This document shows positions 1 through 12,643 of a stretch of DNA of 64,000 bases, piece after piece. Each line of letters begins with the position of its first letter. The stretch's first letter is position 1. The stretch is from Apium graveolens. Lineage: Eukaryota > Streptophyta > Magnoliopsida > Apiales > Apiaceae. The notes under the pieces were generated by a model. That model had not been told where the DNA came from. It did no database searches and was given only the letters and a program-made list of their open reading frames with translations. Made by a program: the position numbers and the translations under genes. The stretch is taken from positions 45,566,506 to 45,630,505 of the forward strand of contig NC_133647.1 in the NCBI RefSeq assembly GCF_009905375.1, in the 5' to 3' direction.

Positions 1-1598
1 TGTCATGCATAAGATAATTATTACTAGATATAAGTTGAAAGGATGAAGTTACAAGATACTCCAACATACTTATATCTTTTCTAAATACTGCTTGAACTAC
101 TACCGTTCAAGGTACAATCAGTTTCAAAAGTTCATCATATATCGATGAAGTTACAAGGTAAGACTTGAATAGATTCAATCTTTGAAATATCATTTAAAAT
201 AAATAAATTTACGAGATACTTCATTAAGTCCCGATATATATACACCTATATATATATATCTCATACATTCCTTAAAAACCTTTGTTATGAAAAGTATAAA
301 CAGAGTTATAATATCCAATGAATTTGGAAAGAAGAAAAACTTTGGCATAAACCCGATATCTTGCTGATCAGGCAAAGATACTTATTAAGTAACCTTTTCT
401 ACTAGTAGATGGATGAATTCCTCACCGGTCATCACCCTGGCCGCATTAGGACATCGCGCTAGACTGTTACCCAGCCACTCATGCGTTGATGGACTATCAC
501 CCAGCCTCTTACACCTTGATAGACCGTAACCCGGCCTGTCGCTTATGCCGACTCAATTAGATGGACTCACTTCCCGAATATTGGGCAAGTAATCAAATTG
601 TTTTCTCAAAACAACAACCTCATTGCGAATATAAAATACACCATGGAGCCGGATCCCTCAGATTTTTGTGCGAGTATTCAAGTCCCAATCTAAAGGAAGA
701 TCTTAAATTTGAAAATGAATTTTGGGATCCGATCCAGCCTTTAAAATTAATTTGAAGACTTGAACATATTTTTAAAAATGTTTGGAATAAGGTTGATTTG
801 ATAGAATAAATCAATTCCAAGATAATCAAAGAATATATTAATATTATGCTATAAATAATATTCAAATAAGAATAGCTTTTATCAAAGAAAATGAAGTAAA
901 AGTTTTGAAAATAACTTTATGAAAATATTTAAGGTAAGAATGATTGACGATATCAATCATTTCTCGAATACTTGGCGAATAACGAAACATTATTCTTTAA
1001 GAAAAATAATGAATATTATTTAATAAAATAAATGGAGTCATAAGTCCTCGAATAAATATTCAAACTAATATTCACTTATAATTTAAAACTATCGAATAAA
1101 CATTATTTGATTAATAGTTTTGAAAACTATATATATATAATATACTCGGGAGCATCGCCTCCCGGTTTAAAAAAATGTTAACCTTTGGGTCCCCTATACT
1201 AAGGGTATACGCAAATAATGCCTATCTCTATCATATGTATTATGCAGTTTATAAATAATTGAATCGATAACAAGATATCAAGATTACGAAACAGGAATGC
1301 ATATATATATATATATATCATATCAACATGCTCCAATATATCACAAGATTTTCTAATAACAATTATGCACTTATCACAAGATAATGCATGTACATATATA
1401 CATCACAACAAGAGTTATACGGGTAGAAAACTTGCCTGAGTGTTCCGGGGTAGACTTAAGCTTGGAGTGGGTCCGGTAACCTATGAACAACAACATAAGC
1501 CGGAATTAAACCACGGTCGCTTAAGAAACTAGACTTTATCCACTTAGACCCTAACATTCGCTTTTACGCTTAACAATTTACATAAGTCACTCGAGTAC
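1..1598 (-). repeat. Chromovirus LTR 1, left part (interrupted by Tat element 1)
   Basis: This stretch matches, in order, the chromovirus LTR copies at 24627-25655, 9029-11030 and 29570-31620. Position 1 corresponds to roughly 740 bases inside the LTR, so the LTR start lies outside the window. It is closest to the LTR at 23886-25655, so the two may be the LTR pair of one old element. It holds three degenerate units of about 33 bp at 455-545 and one copy of the 55-bp module that forms arrays in other LTR copies (about 1020-1080). It breaks at 1598, where Tat element 1 inserted, and resumes at 16682. Small ORFs here recur in several LTR copies without conserved coding and are not called. Confidence 0.85.
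1594..1598. repeat. Target site duplication AGTAC, left of Tat element 1
   Basis: AGTAC lies directly before the TGATAGGG start of the 5' LTR. The same five bases follow the 3' LTR at 16682-16686. A 5-bp duplication is the normal footprint of gypsy integrase. Confidence 0.9.
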
Positions 1599-2109
1599 TG
1601 ATAGGGAATAAAATAAACACTAATTATGTAATTAATATCGCATTAATTATTTCAGAATTGGGCTGACAACTAGGCCCATTAAAAAGGGCCCAAAACCTTG
1701 AATATTAATTAATTTCGTAATTAGTTAATAAGGGACTAATCAGCTAATAAATAAAGTCTAGTTAGGAACATAATTCCTTGAAGATTGTCCTCTAAGGAAC
1801 CTCATGGGATAAAGAATCAGTTTCCTACCTCTTAGGACTCAAAAGTCCATTCTAATTTAGAGACTTGCCCACCAAGTCTCCTAGATCTAGTCCAATTCAA
1901 GGACTCCCAGCGCGTATATAAGGGGTCTCACCCCCACCAATCAGAACTATATTTTTTGACTTGATCTTTGGCAATCAGCAAGGTACGTAGGCATCTTGTT
2001 AAGGCATATTGAGTCACGAGACGCAAGAGCAGTCAAACCGAGCCTTAAAGCTCACGAACCCTAGTAGTAAGTACAACATTTAGTATACCATAATTTTTAA
2101 TCAATAATA
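1599..2109 (+). repeat. 5' LTR of Tat element 1 (511 bp)
   Basis: It starts TGATAGGG and aligns end to end with 16171-16681 and, more distantly, 55880-56390, all 511 bp long. I counted about 40 differences from 16171-16681 by eye, near 8%. The terminal CA has decayed: the end reads AATAATA where the other copies read CATAACA. Confidence 0.9.
1915..1923 (+). promoter_or_regulatory. TATA box of the Tat 1 5' LTR
   Basis: TATATAAGG is followed by GGTCTCACCCCC. The same arrangement occurs at about 16486-16494 and 56197-56205 in the other two Tat LTRs, so the position is conserved. It is the likely Pol II core promoter of the element. Confidence 0.7.
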
Positions 2110-2129
2110 TTTGGCGCCGACTGTGAGGA
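2110..2129 (+). promoter_or_regulatory. Primer binding site of Tat element 1
   Basis: TTTGGCGCCGACTGTGAGG begins right after the 5' LTR. Element 2 has TTTGGCACCGTCTGTGGG in the same place. TGGCGCC is a usual tRNA primer site type in Tat elements. I do not assign the exact tRNA. Confidence 0.7.
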
Positions 2130-2143
2130 AGCTTATAACAACC

Positions 2144-3860
2144 ATGACGAGAACACGAAGAGGAAACAACGCCCCTAAAGGAACACCAACGGGGACGACC
2201 CAAATGATTTCGTCAATGGTGGAGATACCTCCGCATTCAACCTATGCTACCAACCAAGGATGAGCACAAATAGGAGCGACTGAACCTCAGCCTCAAGGGA
2301 CGATTTCCCCGGCTCCTCAAGGGACAAATTCCTAACTTCAATAGCTATATACACCTATGAATTATCGATCTATTGGGTATGAGTATTCAACTCTTGTGAC
2401 CACTAACCCCCTTTATGGGATGCCCCTTTACCCTGAGGTTGGAGGAAGTGGATATGCTAATCAGAGTGAAGCACAAGGGTAGACACCCCAATATATACGT
2501 GGTTCGGCTCCTATCCCGGAGGATCAAGAATTTTCTGATCCTTACACTGGGAGAGACTCCGAATCCTCAGATGATGATGTGGCCCCAAGAAGGGGGCGTG
2601 CTGGTAAAGAGCCGATGCCTGATGGTAACCAATGTCCTAGAAGCACCCGAGGGATGAATCCCCAAGAAGTGCAGGAGAGAATTAGGGCTCATGAGGCTGA
2701 GATTCAAAGGCTGAAGTGCGACTTGGAGGCGCACTAGACCCCCAGACCCCCACTACCTCCAAGGGGGAGAAATTCTCCTCCAATCATAGACCTGGATGGT
2801 CCGCTACAGAGAAGGGATGTTGTCCCAAGGGCTGATCCAAGCAATCTTCTTCCCCTTGGAGATCCTGATGATCCTACTCCACAATTCACTAAAGAAATAA
2901 TGAGCGCCCATATATTAAGGAAGTTCAAGATGCCCACCATAAAAGCTTATGATGGCACCGGAGATCCCGCTAATCATGTATGGACATTCTCTAATACACT
3001 GTTATTGCAGCCCGTGAACGACACTATTAAGTGTCAGGCCTTTCCTCAAACCCTGTCGGGAATGGCTCAAAGATGGTATAGCCGTTTGCCCCCGAATTTT
3101 ATTGGGTCCTTCAGAGAACTAAGTCAGGCTTTTATTAAGAAATTCATCAGCGAGAGAGTGCATGAGAAAAGTTCAGCATCTCTCATGAGCATTGTGCAGG
3201 GAGCAAAGGAATCCTTGAGAGACTATCTGAATCATTTCACAAAGGAAGCTTTAAAATCCCAGACCTTGATGACAAGGTAGCTATGATAGCTCTGCAACAG
3301 GGAACTAGGGACGAGTTCTTCAAGATGTCCTTGGCCAAGCGCCCCCTTGAAAGTATGTTGCAGCTCCAAGATAGGGCCAGTAAATACATCAAAGTGGAGG
3401 GGAGCATGAGGAAAACACTAGTAAACAGCGAGCCCGCTGGAGGCAAGAAGCGAAAGACAGATCTGGAATATATTGCTAAGGACAAGTATCCTAGAAATGG
3501 GAAAAACTCTGATTCAACCCCGAAAAAGGGAGGACCTGGGCAAATGTTTACTGAATATGCTAAGCTGAATGTTCCTAAAAGCCAGATCTTGATGGAAATT
3601 GAAAAGGATAAAGATATTCATTAGCCTAAACCCCTGAAGGCTGATCCTCCCAAGCTAGATAAGAGCAAATATTGCAGGTTTTGCAAGGATGCTGGTCATG
3701 ACACCGATGAATGTAGATAATTAAAAGATGAAATAGAGTTCCTCATTCGGAAAGGAAGATTGAGCAAGTACACTGGAGATGGAGGAGATAGGAACAACAA
3801 TGGGAGAAAGAACTTTGAAGATCGTAGGTGGGACCAAGACGATCAGGGGCGGAATCCCCA
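2144..3860 (+). pseudogene. Tat 1 gag, broken
   Basis: Gag forms the particle shell and packages the element RNA. The start chosen is the ATG at 2144, matching the start of element 2 at 56425 (both begin MxRTRRG). The conserved Gag core is visible at about 2930-3230, with MPTIKAYDGTGDPANHV and GMAQRWYSRLP. A basic region follows, then a zinc-knuckle-like motif at 3667-3715 (KYCRFCKDAGHDTDEC). Breaks seen: several stops between 2260 and 2740, a small deletion with frameshift near 3255, TAG at 3622 where element 2 has TGG, and TAA at 3718 where element 2 has CAA. Gag and protease lie in one long frame in this lineage, so the downstream boundary is approximate. Confidence 0.85.
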
Positions 3861-4460
3861 GCCCAGAGGACCGTTGATAAATGCAATCTTTGAAAGACCG
3901 CGACCCTGAGGGCCTGTGATAAATACAATATTTGGGGGACCAACTGCTGCTGGATTATCCAGGAACTCCAGGAAAGCGTATACTAAAGAGGTCATGCATA
4001 TTGTTGGGGAAGCCCCAAATAGGGCTAAAACATGAGTGACAATGGCATTTGATGATTCTGACTTGCAGGGCGTGAAATTTCCTCATGACGACCCGCTGGT
4101 CATAACACCAATAATAGGGAACAACCCGGTGAAGAGGGTCCTTATAGATAACGGTGCCTCGGTGGACATCTTGCTCCATGATACCTTTTAAAGGATGGGT
4201 TACAATGATTCTCAATTAACCCCGACTGATATGCCGATATATGGATTCGTAGGAGTGGAGTTCCCCGTGAAAGGGATAATTAAGTTGCCAACGACCATTG
4301 GTCAGGAACAAAGGCAAGCAACACAGGTTTTGGACTTTGTGGTGGTGAAGGCTAGTTCAACTTACAACGCGATTATGGGAAGAACATGAATGCATGCCTT
4401 AGAGGTAGTTCCTTCCTCCTACCATTTAGTGATGAAGTTTCCCACCCGGAATGGGATTGG
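3861..4460 (+). pseudogene. Tat 1 protease region
   Basis: This is a retroviral-type aspartic protease that would cut the polyprotein. The active-site motif LIDNGASVDIL is at 4141-4173; DNGA is a common variant of DSGA in this lineage. The flap and core follow through NAIMGRT at about 4365-4388. Stops interrupt it at about 3907, 4033 and 4188 and directly after NAIMGRT. It continues from gag and leads into the reverse transcriptase as one polyprotein. Confidence 0.8.
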
Positions 4461-4470
4461 AGAAGAGAGA

Positions 4471-6110
4471 GAAGATCAAAAGATGGCAAGGAGTTGTTAT
4501 GTGGCCTCTCTTAGGGCAGATGGAGTTGGGGGGCAGGTTCTGCCTATTGAAGATCTGGATATCCGTGAGAATGATGAGAAAAGAGGGAAGCCAACAGAAG
4601 ACTTGGTTTCGATTTCTTTGGCTCCTGAGGATTCTGAAAAAGTGACTTTCGTTGGAGCAACACTAGAGGAACCCCTTAGAGGGAAGTTGGTAAAATTTTT
4701 GCAAGAAAACAATGATGTGTTTGCATGGTCGGCAGCTGATATGCCAGGCATAGACCCGGAACTGATCACTCATAAGCTGAATGTGGATCAAATCGAAAGA
4801 CTATAAAGTAGAAGAAAAGAAGCTTTGCTCCAGAGAGGCAAAAAGCTGTTAAACAAGAAGTAGAGAAGCTCTTAGAGGCTGGTTTCATTGAGGAGATACA
4901 ATTTTCGGAATGGTTAGCAAACCCTATGATGGTAAAGAAAGCTAATGGAAAATGGAGAATGTGTGTGGATTTCACCGATTTGAATGATGCATGCCCCAAG
5001 GACTGTTTCCCATTACCAAGGATAGATACATTAATAGATGCTACTGCTCGACACGAGATGCTGAGCTTTATGGATGGATTCAGTGGATATAATCAGATCA
5101 AGATGCACAAGGACGACATCCAAAGGTATCATTCATCACTGACTTTGGTGTTTGGCATTTGGTCATGGGTTATGGATGTGTTATCTTGTTATGGCATTTG
5201 GTCTCAAGAATGCAGGAGCCACCTATCAAAGGTTGGTGAATAAGATTTTCAAGGATCTTATTGGTAAGACCATGGAAGTTTATGTCGATGACATGTTAGT
5301 CAAGAGTCTAGTAAAGACTGACCATATAACCCATTTGATGGAAGCTTTTGAGGTCCTGAGATACCACAAGATGATGTTAAATCCTGCAAAGTGTGCTTTC
5401 GGAGTGGGATCTGGAAAGTTTTTGGGACTGATGGTCTCCAAAAGAGAAATCGAGGCCAATCCCGATAAAACAAAGGCAATCCTAGACATGGAGCCACCAA
5501 AAACCATCAAAGATATTCAAAAGCTCACTGGAAGGGTTGCTGCATTGGGGAGGTTCATCTCCAAATCTGGGGACAAGTGCTTGTCATTCTTCAAGTCCTT
5601 GAAGAAAGTTTAAGATTTTGTATGGACTGAGGAAAGCCAGAAGGCATTCAAAGAATTAAAGAAATATATGGCCCATGCCCTGTTGTAGGCCAAGCCAGCT
5701 TTGAATGAAATTTCATACTTGTACCTGGCCGTTTCAGAAAATGCCTTGAGCGTTGTATTGGTTAAAGATGAACTTAAAGTCCAGAAACCCGTATACTATG
5801 TTAGCAAAATTCTGTATGGGGCTGAGTTGAATTATTCAACTATTGAGAAGTTTGCTTTAGCCTTGGTAATGGCTTCAAGAAAGTTGCCTTCTTACTTTCA
5901 GGCTCATCAAGTTGAGGTGCTAACAAATCAGCCCTTGAAAAATATTATTCATAGTCCCAAGGCTAGTGGGAAGCTGATTATGTGGGCAATAGAGTTGGGA
6001 GAATTTGACATCAAGTACAAACCACGAACGACAATAAAAACCCAGACATTGGCTGACTTCGTGGTGGAATATACCATACCCATCCAAGAAGTCGGGGGGC
6101 ATGAAGATAC
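4471..6110 (+). pseudogene. Tat 1 reverse transcriptase and RNase H, broken
   Basis: The enzyme copies element RNA into DNA and removes the RNA strand. Fingers and palm are visible from about 4680 (FAWSAADMPGIDPELITHKL), then KKANGKWRMCVDFTDLNDAC near 4930-4990 and the catalytic YVDD at 5281-5292. The thumb and a Ty3-type RNase H follow at about 5690-6110. Breaks: a frameshift and stop at about 4795-4805, about 25 extra bases near 5145-5175 relative to element 2 (partly a local duplication of GGCATTTGGTC), TAA at about 5611 and TAG at about 5686. Element 2 reads through all of these positions, so they are private to this copy. Confidence 0.85.
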
Positions 6111-6159
6111 TGTACCTCAAGACACAGAAGTTGATAAAGGAGGCAAAAAAAAGGATGTT

Positions 6160-6569
6160 AAAGAGAAGGAATATTGGGTTCTCTATTTTGATAGAGCATC
6201 AAAAAAAATTCAAGTGGAGTAGGTCTAGTTTTACAAAGCCCCAATGGGTTCTTGATTGAATATGCTATGAAGTTAGACTTCCCAACCATAAACAATGAAG
6301 CAGAATATGAAGCTCTGATAGCTAGCCTCGGCCTAGAAGGGACACTTAGAGTCAAGAACTTAAAAGTTTGTGGAGACTCAAAGTTGGTCATATCCCAGGT
6401 GAAGGGAGAGTTTGAGGCAAGGGATGATACAATGGCTAAGTATGTCCGCCTAGTAAGATCTGTGATGACTCAATTCGATGAGTGCCATGTTGAGCACATC
6501 CCAAGAGAGGAAAATACTAAGGCGGATGTATTGTCAAAGTTTGCTTCATCTGAGATAGAGGAAAGTTGA
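6160..6569 (+). pseudogene. Tat 1 second (archaeal-type) RNase H
   Basis: A second RNase H lies between the normal RNase H and integrase, a mark of Tat elements. Visible motifs: EYWVLYFD at about 6169-6192, NNEAEYEALIASL at about 6290-6330, VCGDSKLVISQVKGEF at about 6366-6414 and NTKADVLSKFAS at about 6514-6549. A frameshift near 6200-6225 breaks the frame after the first catalytic aspartate, and the glycine expected next to it reads as arginine. The domain ends in a TGA at 6567. Confidence 0.8.
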
Positions 6570-6599
6570 GGAAGCGTATTCTTCCATGTTTTAAAGACA

Positions 6600-7868
6600 C
6601 GAAGCATTGATGTTAAGCTTGTAGCTCCTATAGGGCTGGGGATGTCATGGATAGATCCCATTAAGGCCCATATTCGAACTGGATGGCTTCCAAATGATGT
6701 GACTAAAACACGGAAGTTGGTTGTTCGAGCACTGAGATACTCCTTGATCGATGGGATTTTGTACAAAAGATCTTATATGGTTCCTTACTTAAGATGTCTC
6801 AGGCCGATGAGGCACGCCTGGCTCTTAAAGAAGTACACGAAGGTATCTGTAGGCAACACTTGGGGGTAGAGCATTGGCTCATAAGATAACCCGTTTATGC
6901 TTCTATTGGCCAGAGATGATGGCCGATGCCAAAGAATATGTGAAGAAGTGTGATCGTTGTCAGAAACATGCACCTGTTGTTCGACAACCCCCCGAGATGT
7001 TAACTTCCATCAACTCTCCCATCCCCTTTTCCATGCGGGGAATGGATGTACTTGGGTCTTTCCCCATGGCCACGGCACAAAGGAAGTTCCTGATTGTAGC
7101 CATTGATTATATTACTAAATGGATTGAAGCCAAGCCTTTGGCCAAGATCACAACTAAGCAGGTTACACAATTCCTGTGGGAAAACATCATGTGACCATAT
7201 GGAATTCCCCGTATCCTAGTTACCGATAATGGAACACAGTTCAACAATGAGGAATTCAAGAAGTATTGTGAGGAGAATGAAATTAAGTTGCGGTTTACGT
7301 CCATGGTACACTCGCAAGCCAATGGGCAAGCGAAAGTGGAAATCTCGATGGACTAAAGAAGAGGATCGAGAAGTCGAGGAATAACTGGGTGGATGAAATA
7401 CTCCCAGTATTATGGGCCTATAGGACTACCTGTAGAGTCACGACTGGAGCAACTCCCTTCATGTTAGCATATGGGGCAGAAGCGGTTGTTCCTGTAGAGA
7501 TATCACATTCGTCTCCCCGGATTCAAGCTTTTAATGCTGAGGAAAATGAGGAGGGGAAAATATTAGCCCTGGATCTAATTGATGAAGTACGAGATGAGGC
7601 ACATGCAAAGATAGTGGAATATCAGAAAAAGGCTTCGTTCTACTACAACCTTAGGGTTTAAGAAAGGTTCTTCAAGCAAGGCGACTTGGTTCTGAGGAAG
7701 GTGGAAGCTTCCGGTGTTGGGCAGAAAGGAAAACTTGCCCCAAATTGGGAAGGGACATACAAGGTCAAAAGTGTTCTAGGAAGAGGAACCTACAAGTTGG
7801 AGACTATGGATGGTTTTGAAGTCTCGAGAACTTGGCATGCACAAAACCTGAAGATTTACTATGTGTAA
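6600..7868 (+). pseudogene. Tat 1 integrase, broken, catalytic Glu replaced
   Basis: Integrase would insert the DNA copy into the genome. The N-terminal zinc domain ends at about 6975 with KKCDRCQKHAP. The core follows: MDVLGSFPMAT near 7040 with the first Asp, VTDNGTQFNN near 7219 with the second. The position of the catalytic Glu reads AAA (Lys) at 7333-7335, where element 2 has GAA. Breaks include a frameshift near 6810-6870, TGA at about 7192, a deletion and frameshift near 7345, and TAA at 7660. The C-terminal domain ends at 7868 with TWHAQNLKIYYV. Confidence 0.85.
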
Positions 7869-8205
7869 AATGGTTGAGCACGATTCTCACTTATCAAGAT
7901 GACAAGTAGGTTGAAAAGCACCTTGAAGCTTTGCTTGCTTAGGATTGCATATTTTAATTTTATTCTTTAAAGTTTGAGGTTTATTAAGACTTGTGTAAGG
8001 GACAAATCCCAACAGTTTATGAAATTTAGAAAGTTTCCGGAATATGTTTAAAAAATCCCTATGGCATGGCAAGTAAACTAACTGTATGAGATAAAAGCAT
8101 AAAGTTTGATAAATAAGACTGGTTCAAATAAACAATACAAAGTCTGATAAATAAAGTCTCAAAGAAAAAAGTAAAATAAATAAGCCACGCAGGGCTAGAA
8201 AAGCT
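7869..8205 (+). other. Spacer between integrase and the antisense gene of Tat 1
   Basis: About 340 bases with no conserved frame, ending where the antisense gene stop codon lies (8206-8208, opposite strand). The two genes are convergent. I see no clear terminator or poly(A) motif that separates them. Confidence 0.6.
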
Positions 8206-8304
8206 CTAAGGAGCGGAGGTCCCCTCAGCATCCATATCATCATCTCCGCCATTATCCCTGGATGTCTCAGTGGTCCCAGAGGAAGAAGAGTTATGATCGG
8301 CTGA

Positions 8305-11300
8305 TGTAACACCCCCAAATCCGGGGTCGAGGATCCAGGTTGTCACGAGTTCCATTTCCCTTAATAACACCCAATCTTAATAATTAATCAACTACTCTGT
8401 ATTGTGACCCCACAATAAACACACACACCACACGTTATAGTCTCAGAGATGAACATCCAAAAATAATCACAGGTCACTTTATTCCACAATTATCTGACAA
8501 TACACCTTAAAAGGTTTTCTGAATAAATTTACATTTTCTTTGCCATTATTACAATTCATAAGTATACATAAATCTGGTACATCAAAAGTTGAAGCCTAGT
8601 CTATTGGTAGTTCCCACCTTAGCTACAGCGACTTTAATGCCTATAGGAAGATGCAGAACGTTTCCTATCCGCTCGCGAATTAGGAGCTTGGTCCTGTTCA
8701 TCTTGTCTATCTGATGTTGTGTGATGAAAGAAAAAAGCAAGGGTGAGCAGCAAGCCCACCAAAATAATATGTATAATAATTTACAATATATGAGCCTTCT
8801 CATAGTACTCATGAAAGTCTTGGTCAAAAGAAATGAACCAAGTTTGATATCTTAATGCGATGAAGTCGCAAAATATTCAGTATATATACATATATACTTT
8901 TCAAAATCTTGGAAGTCCTCTTCCATGCATAATATACACAGAGTTCTAGTGTATAACTGTATAAAAATATCGTTGCAAGGTGATCTCATATATCTAACCT
9001 TGTCTCAACGTTTTTCTGAAAATCTTTGTCATGCATAAGATAATCATTTACTAGATATAAGTTTAAAAGATGAAGTTACAAGATACTCCAATATACTTAT
9101 ATCTTTTCCAAATACTACTTGAACTACCACCGTTCAAGTTATAATTAGTTCAAAAGTTCATCATATAGATGAGACTACAAGACAAGATTTGAATAGATTC
9201 AATCTTTGAATATCATTATAAATAATGAAGTTACGAGATACTTCATTAAATCCCGATATATATATACACCTATATATATACATTTCATACACTCCTTGAA
9301 AACCTCTGTTATGAAAATTATAAACAGAGTTGCAATATCCAATGAATTTGGAAAGGAGAAAACCTTGGCATAAACCTGATATCTTGCTGATCAGGCAAAG
9401 ATACCAATAAGTAACCTTTTCTACTAGTAGATGGACGAATTCCCCACTGGTCATCACCCTGGCCGCAATAGGACCTTATGCTGGACTGCCACTCAGCCAC
9501 TTGCGCATTTGATGGACTCCCACTGAGCCACTTACACTTTCATGGACGCCCACTGAGCCCATGTTGCTTATGCCGACTCAAATAGATGAACTTACTTCCC
9601 GAACGATGGGCAAGTAATCAAGATGTTTTCTCAAAACAGCAACCTCGTTGCGAATGTAAAATACACCACTGAGACGGATCCCTCAAGTTTTGAATGAGTA
9701 TTTAAATCCCCTTTAAAAGAAAGATCTTAAATATAAAAATGAGTTTTGGGATCCGCTCTAACTTTTAAAAATCATTTTGAAGACTCGAAAACACTTTAAA
9801 GAGTGTTTGGAGTAATGCTGATATAATGAAATAAATCAGTCCCAATATATTAGAAATTATCTGAATATTATTATTTAAATAATATTCCCATAAAGAATAA
9901 TCTTTATAAAAATAATTGAAGTAGAAGTTTTAAAACTTATACTTGAAATGAGTATTAAATAACCAAAGATATATTTATACGAAAGTACTATCTTTATTTG
10001 AATAATCAAAGATAAGTTTGATTATCGACACCTTATTCTTTAATAAAATAAAGAATATATCTCAGCAAATAATCAGAGTCATAGATCCTCAAATGAATAT
10101 TCAAATAATATTCATTAAATAATATAAACTGAGTCGTAAGCCCTCGAATGAATATTCAAATAATATTCAATAAATAATATAAAGGAGTCATAAGCCCTCG
10201 AATGAATATTCAAATAATATTCAAATAATAAAATAAAAGGAGTCATAAGTCCTCGAATGAATATTCAAAATAATATTCATTTAATAAAATAAAGAAGTCA
10301 TAAGCCCTCGAATGAATATTCAAAATAATATTCATTTAATAAAATAAAGAAGTCATAAGCCCTCGAATGAATATTCGTAATAATATTCATTTAATAAAAT
10401 AAAGAAGTCATAAGCCCTCGAATGAATATTCGTAATAATATTCATTTAATAAAATAAAGAAGTCATAAGCCCTCGAATGAATATTCGTAATAATATTCAT
10501 TAAATAAAATAAAGTTATCGAATAAACCTTATTTGATTAATAGTTTTAAAAACTATATCAATATATATATATATAAATATATATTATACTCGGGAGCCTC
10601 GCCTCCCGGTTTTAGAAAAAGTTCACCTTTTGATCCCCTATACTAAGGGTATACGCAAATACCGCTTATCTCTAGCATAGGTATTATGTAACGAATAAGC
10701 ATTTGAACCAACAGATATATAAATCAAGTATACGAAATAGGCATGCATATATACCATATCACATGCTACAATATATCGCAGGAATTTGCTAATAACAAAT
10801 ATGCATTTATCACAAGATCATGCATATACACATATACATCACAACAACAGTATAACGGGTAGAAAACTTGCCTGAGCGACTGGGGGTGATAAAAGGCTCA
10901 GGACGAGTCTGGTAACCTATAAACAACAAGTAAGTTGGAATTAAACCAAAGTCACTTGTAAATCTATACTCTAACTACCTTAGACTCTAACGCTCGCTTT
11001 GCGCTTACTGATTCTCTTAAGTCACTCGAGTACCCTCGGCTCCACCATTTTTTATAATTTAACCATTACAAGTTTTAAGGCGATTCCTTCGCGAGTGTCT
11101 TACCAACTGCTTAACACTCTTACCATAATTGTTTCATACACTAATTAACCCTTCTTGGTCTTTAACCTATGTTTCAAAGTAAGGCGAGGGGAAAAGTTTC
11201 GTTCGTGAAACGCCATTACTTAAAACGGTCGTTTCTCCTAAACCGTACATCGGAATCAAACGAACTACATATCAAAACGAAACTCGTAACATAAACTATC

Positions 11301-12643
11301 TAAAAATGGCAATGGTCATAATCTAGCAGGGAGTTCTCGGGTCCAAATGTTATGAACAAAAGCAGTCTAAAGTAAATCGGACATTACGACGGCTATGTTT
11401 ACGCGATTACCAATATTTAAACTACTCCAATTAACCACCAACCAACTCATAACCATCAATACAACAAAACTTCACCTAAACCATACCACATCAGTCCATA
11501 ATCTCCTAGGTTTTCAACTCAAACAACCACAATCAAGACCTATGAACTATAATCAAGCTTCAATTACTAAAACACTTCCAAATCAAACCAAACTACTAAT
11601 AATCACAATCCATGCTTCTCATTTCACAAAACCAACCATTAAACTTACTAACAAATAAAGTAAAGGCTAGGGTTTGAATTTTATACCTTCCTTGGGAGGT
11701 GTTAAGTTGCTAGGAAGCCTTAGGGAGCCTCCTACAAGCTTGATCTTTCCAAAGAAATCAAGAACACAAAGTTAGGCTTTGAAGTTTCTAAAAGTCCGAT
11801 TTAAAAACTGTAAAAATGAGGGTCTTACCCTGATTATTTGGACGAGACTTGTGAACAAGAGTTGTAGGCCATCTCAATACCTTTCCAATGAGTTATAGAA
11901 CACAATATTTGAGTGAGAAATGAAGGAGATACAGCAGTTTTAGTGTGCTGGTTCTGTTTTGGCCGAGAGCAATGGAAATGGGGGAGGAAATGCTTTTGCT
12001 TTCTTGTGTTGGTGGTATAATGTGGTGGATAATGATGGGTTCTCTTGATATTTTTCTAGGTTAATAATAAACAAAGGAGTTAGTGGAAGATGATCTCACC
12101 ATTTGCCATGTGTTGGTGATTTGTGGTGAGATGAGATCATCCCTAGTTAACTATATAATTAACTAGCCATTCCTTCCTAACTATCTCTTGGAATCTTGTT
12201 TGATCAACCATCCACTTGCCTTGCCACTTACAAAGGTATTTACAAGAGTCGTTATTCATTTCTTTGTCCGGTTATCACTCAATCTCGTTGATCGTTTGGT
12301 TAAATACCTTAATGGTTTTATTGATAAAATCTTCTTGGTATTTTTAATACCTAAATTAATTCTCCTTTATAATCCTTGAATTTAAAATCCTTCATCTTAA
12401 TATTAATTCCTTAAATCCCTTAATGTCTGGTGGAAATCTCGGGGAAAAATAAAAGTGCTCGTTTTCAAAATCCGACAGCTTTTACATACACTTATTTTCT
12501 TTATGGAATACTAATACGATCTTAGAATTTCCATAACAGTACTCATATATATCGTGGTCTGATAATTTTTCTTAATCAGCATTATCAGCAAAAGTTACTA
12601 TTCATCTGGGTTTCAAAAATCTCCAAAAATTGGGGTTATTACA
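8305..12643 (-). mobile_element. Solo LTR of the chromovirus family (4339 bp)
   Basis: It starts TGTAACACCCCC and ends GGGGTTATTACA, the same ends as the LTRs at 28847-33069 and 38617-42841, and it matches them over most of its length. Flanking five bases are GCTGA (8300-8304) and GATGA (12644-12648), a target duplication with one change. No primer site or internal region is present, so the element was reduced by recombination between its LTRs. The 87-codon frame at 11395-11658 is low-complexity and not supported as a gene. Confidence 0.9.
10076..10515. repeat. Tandem array of a 55-bp palindromic module in the solo LTR
   Basis: Eight units of about 55 bp, each reading roughly GAGTCATAAGCCCTCG followed by AATGAATATTC, a short spacer and AATATTCATT. 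The two arms are inverted copies, so each unit can fold as a hairpin. Other LTR copies carry about five or six units (30770-31090, 40540-40865) or one (1020-1080, about 54483-54530). Confidence 0.85.

Noticed and set aside
1302..1318. AT microsatellites (also near 14868, 15430, 24470, 54747)
   Set aside because: Short simple repeats within LTRs and noncoding parts with no further structure.
10076..10515. Regularly spaced repeats resembling a CRISPR array
   Set aside because: Repeats are directly adjacent tandem units of an LTR in a plant genome, without unique spacers or cas genes.
11395..11658. 87-codon frame in the solo LTR
   Set aside because: Low-complexity Asn/Thr/Leu composition from an AC-rich tract. 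Other LTR copies do not keep the frame.
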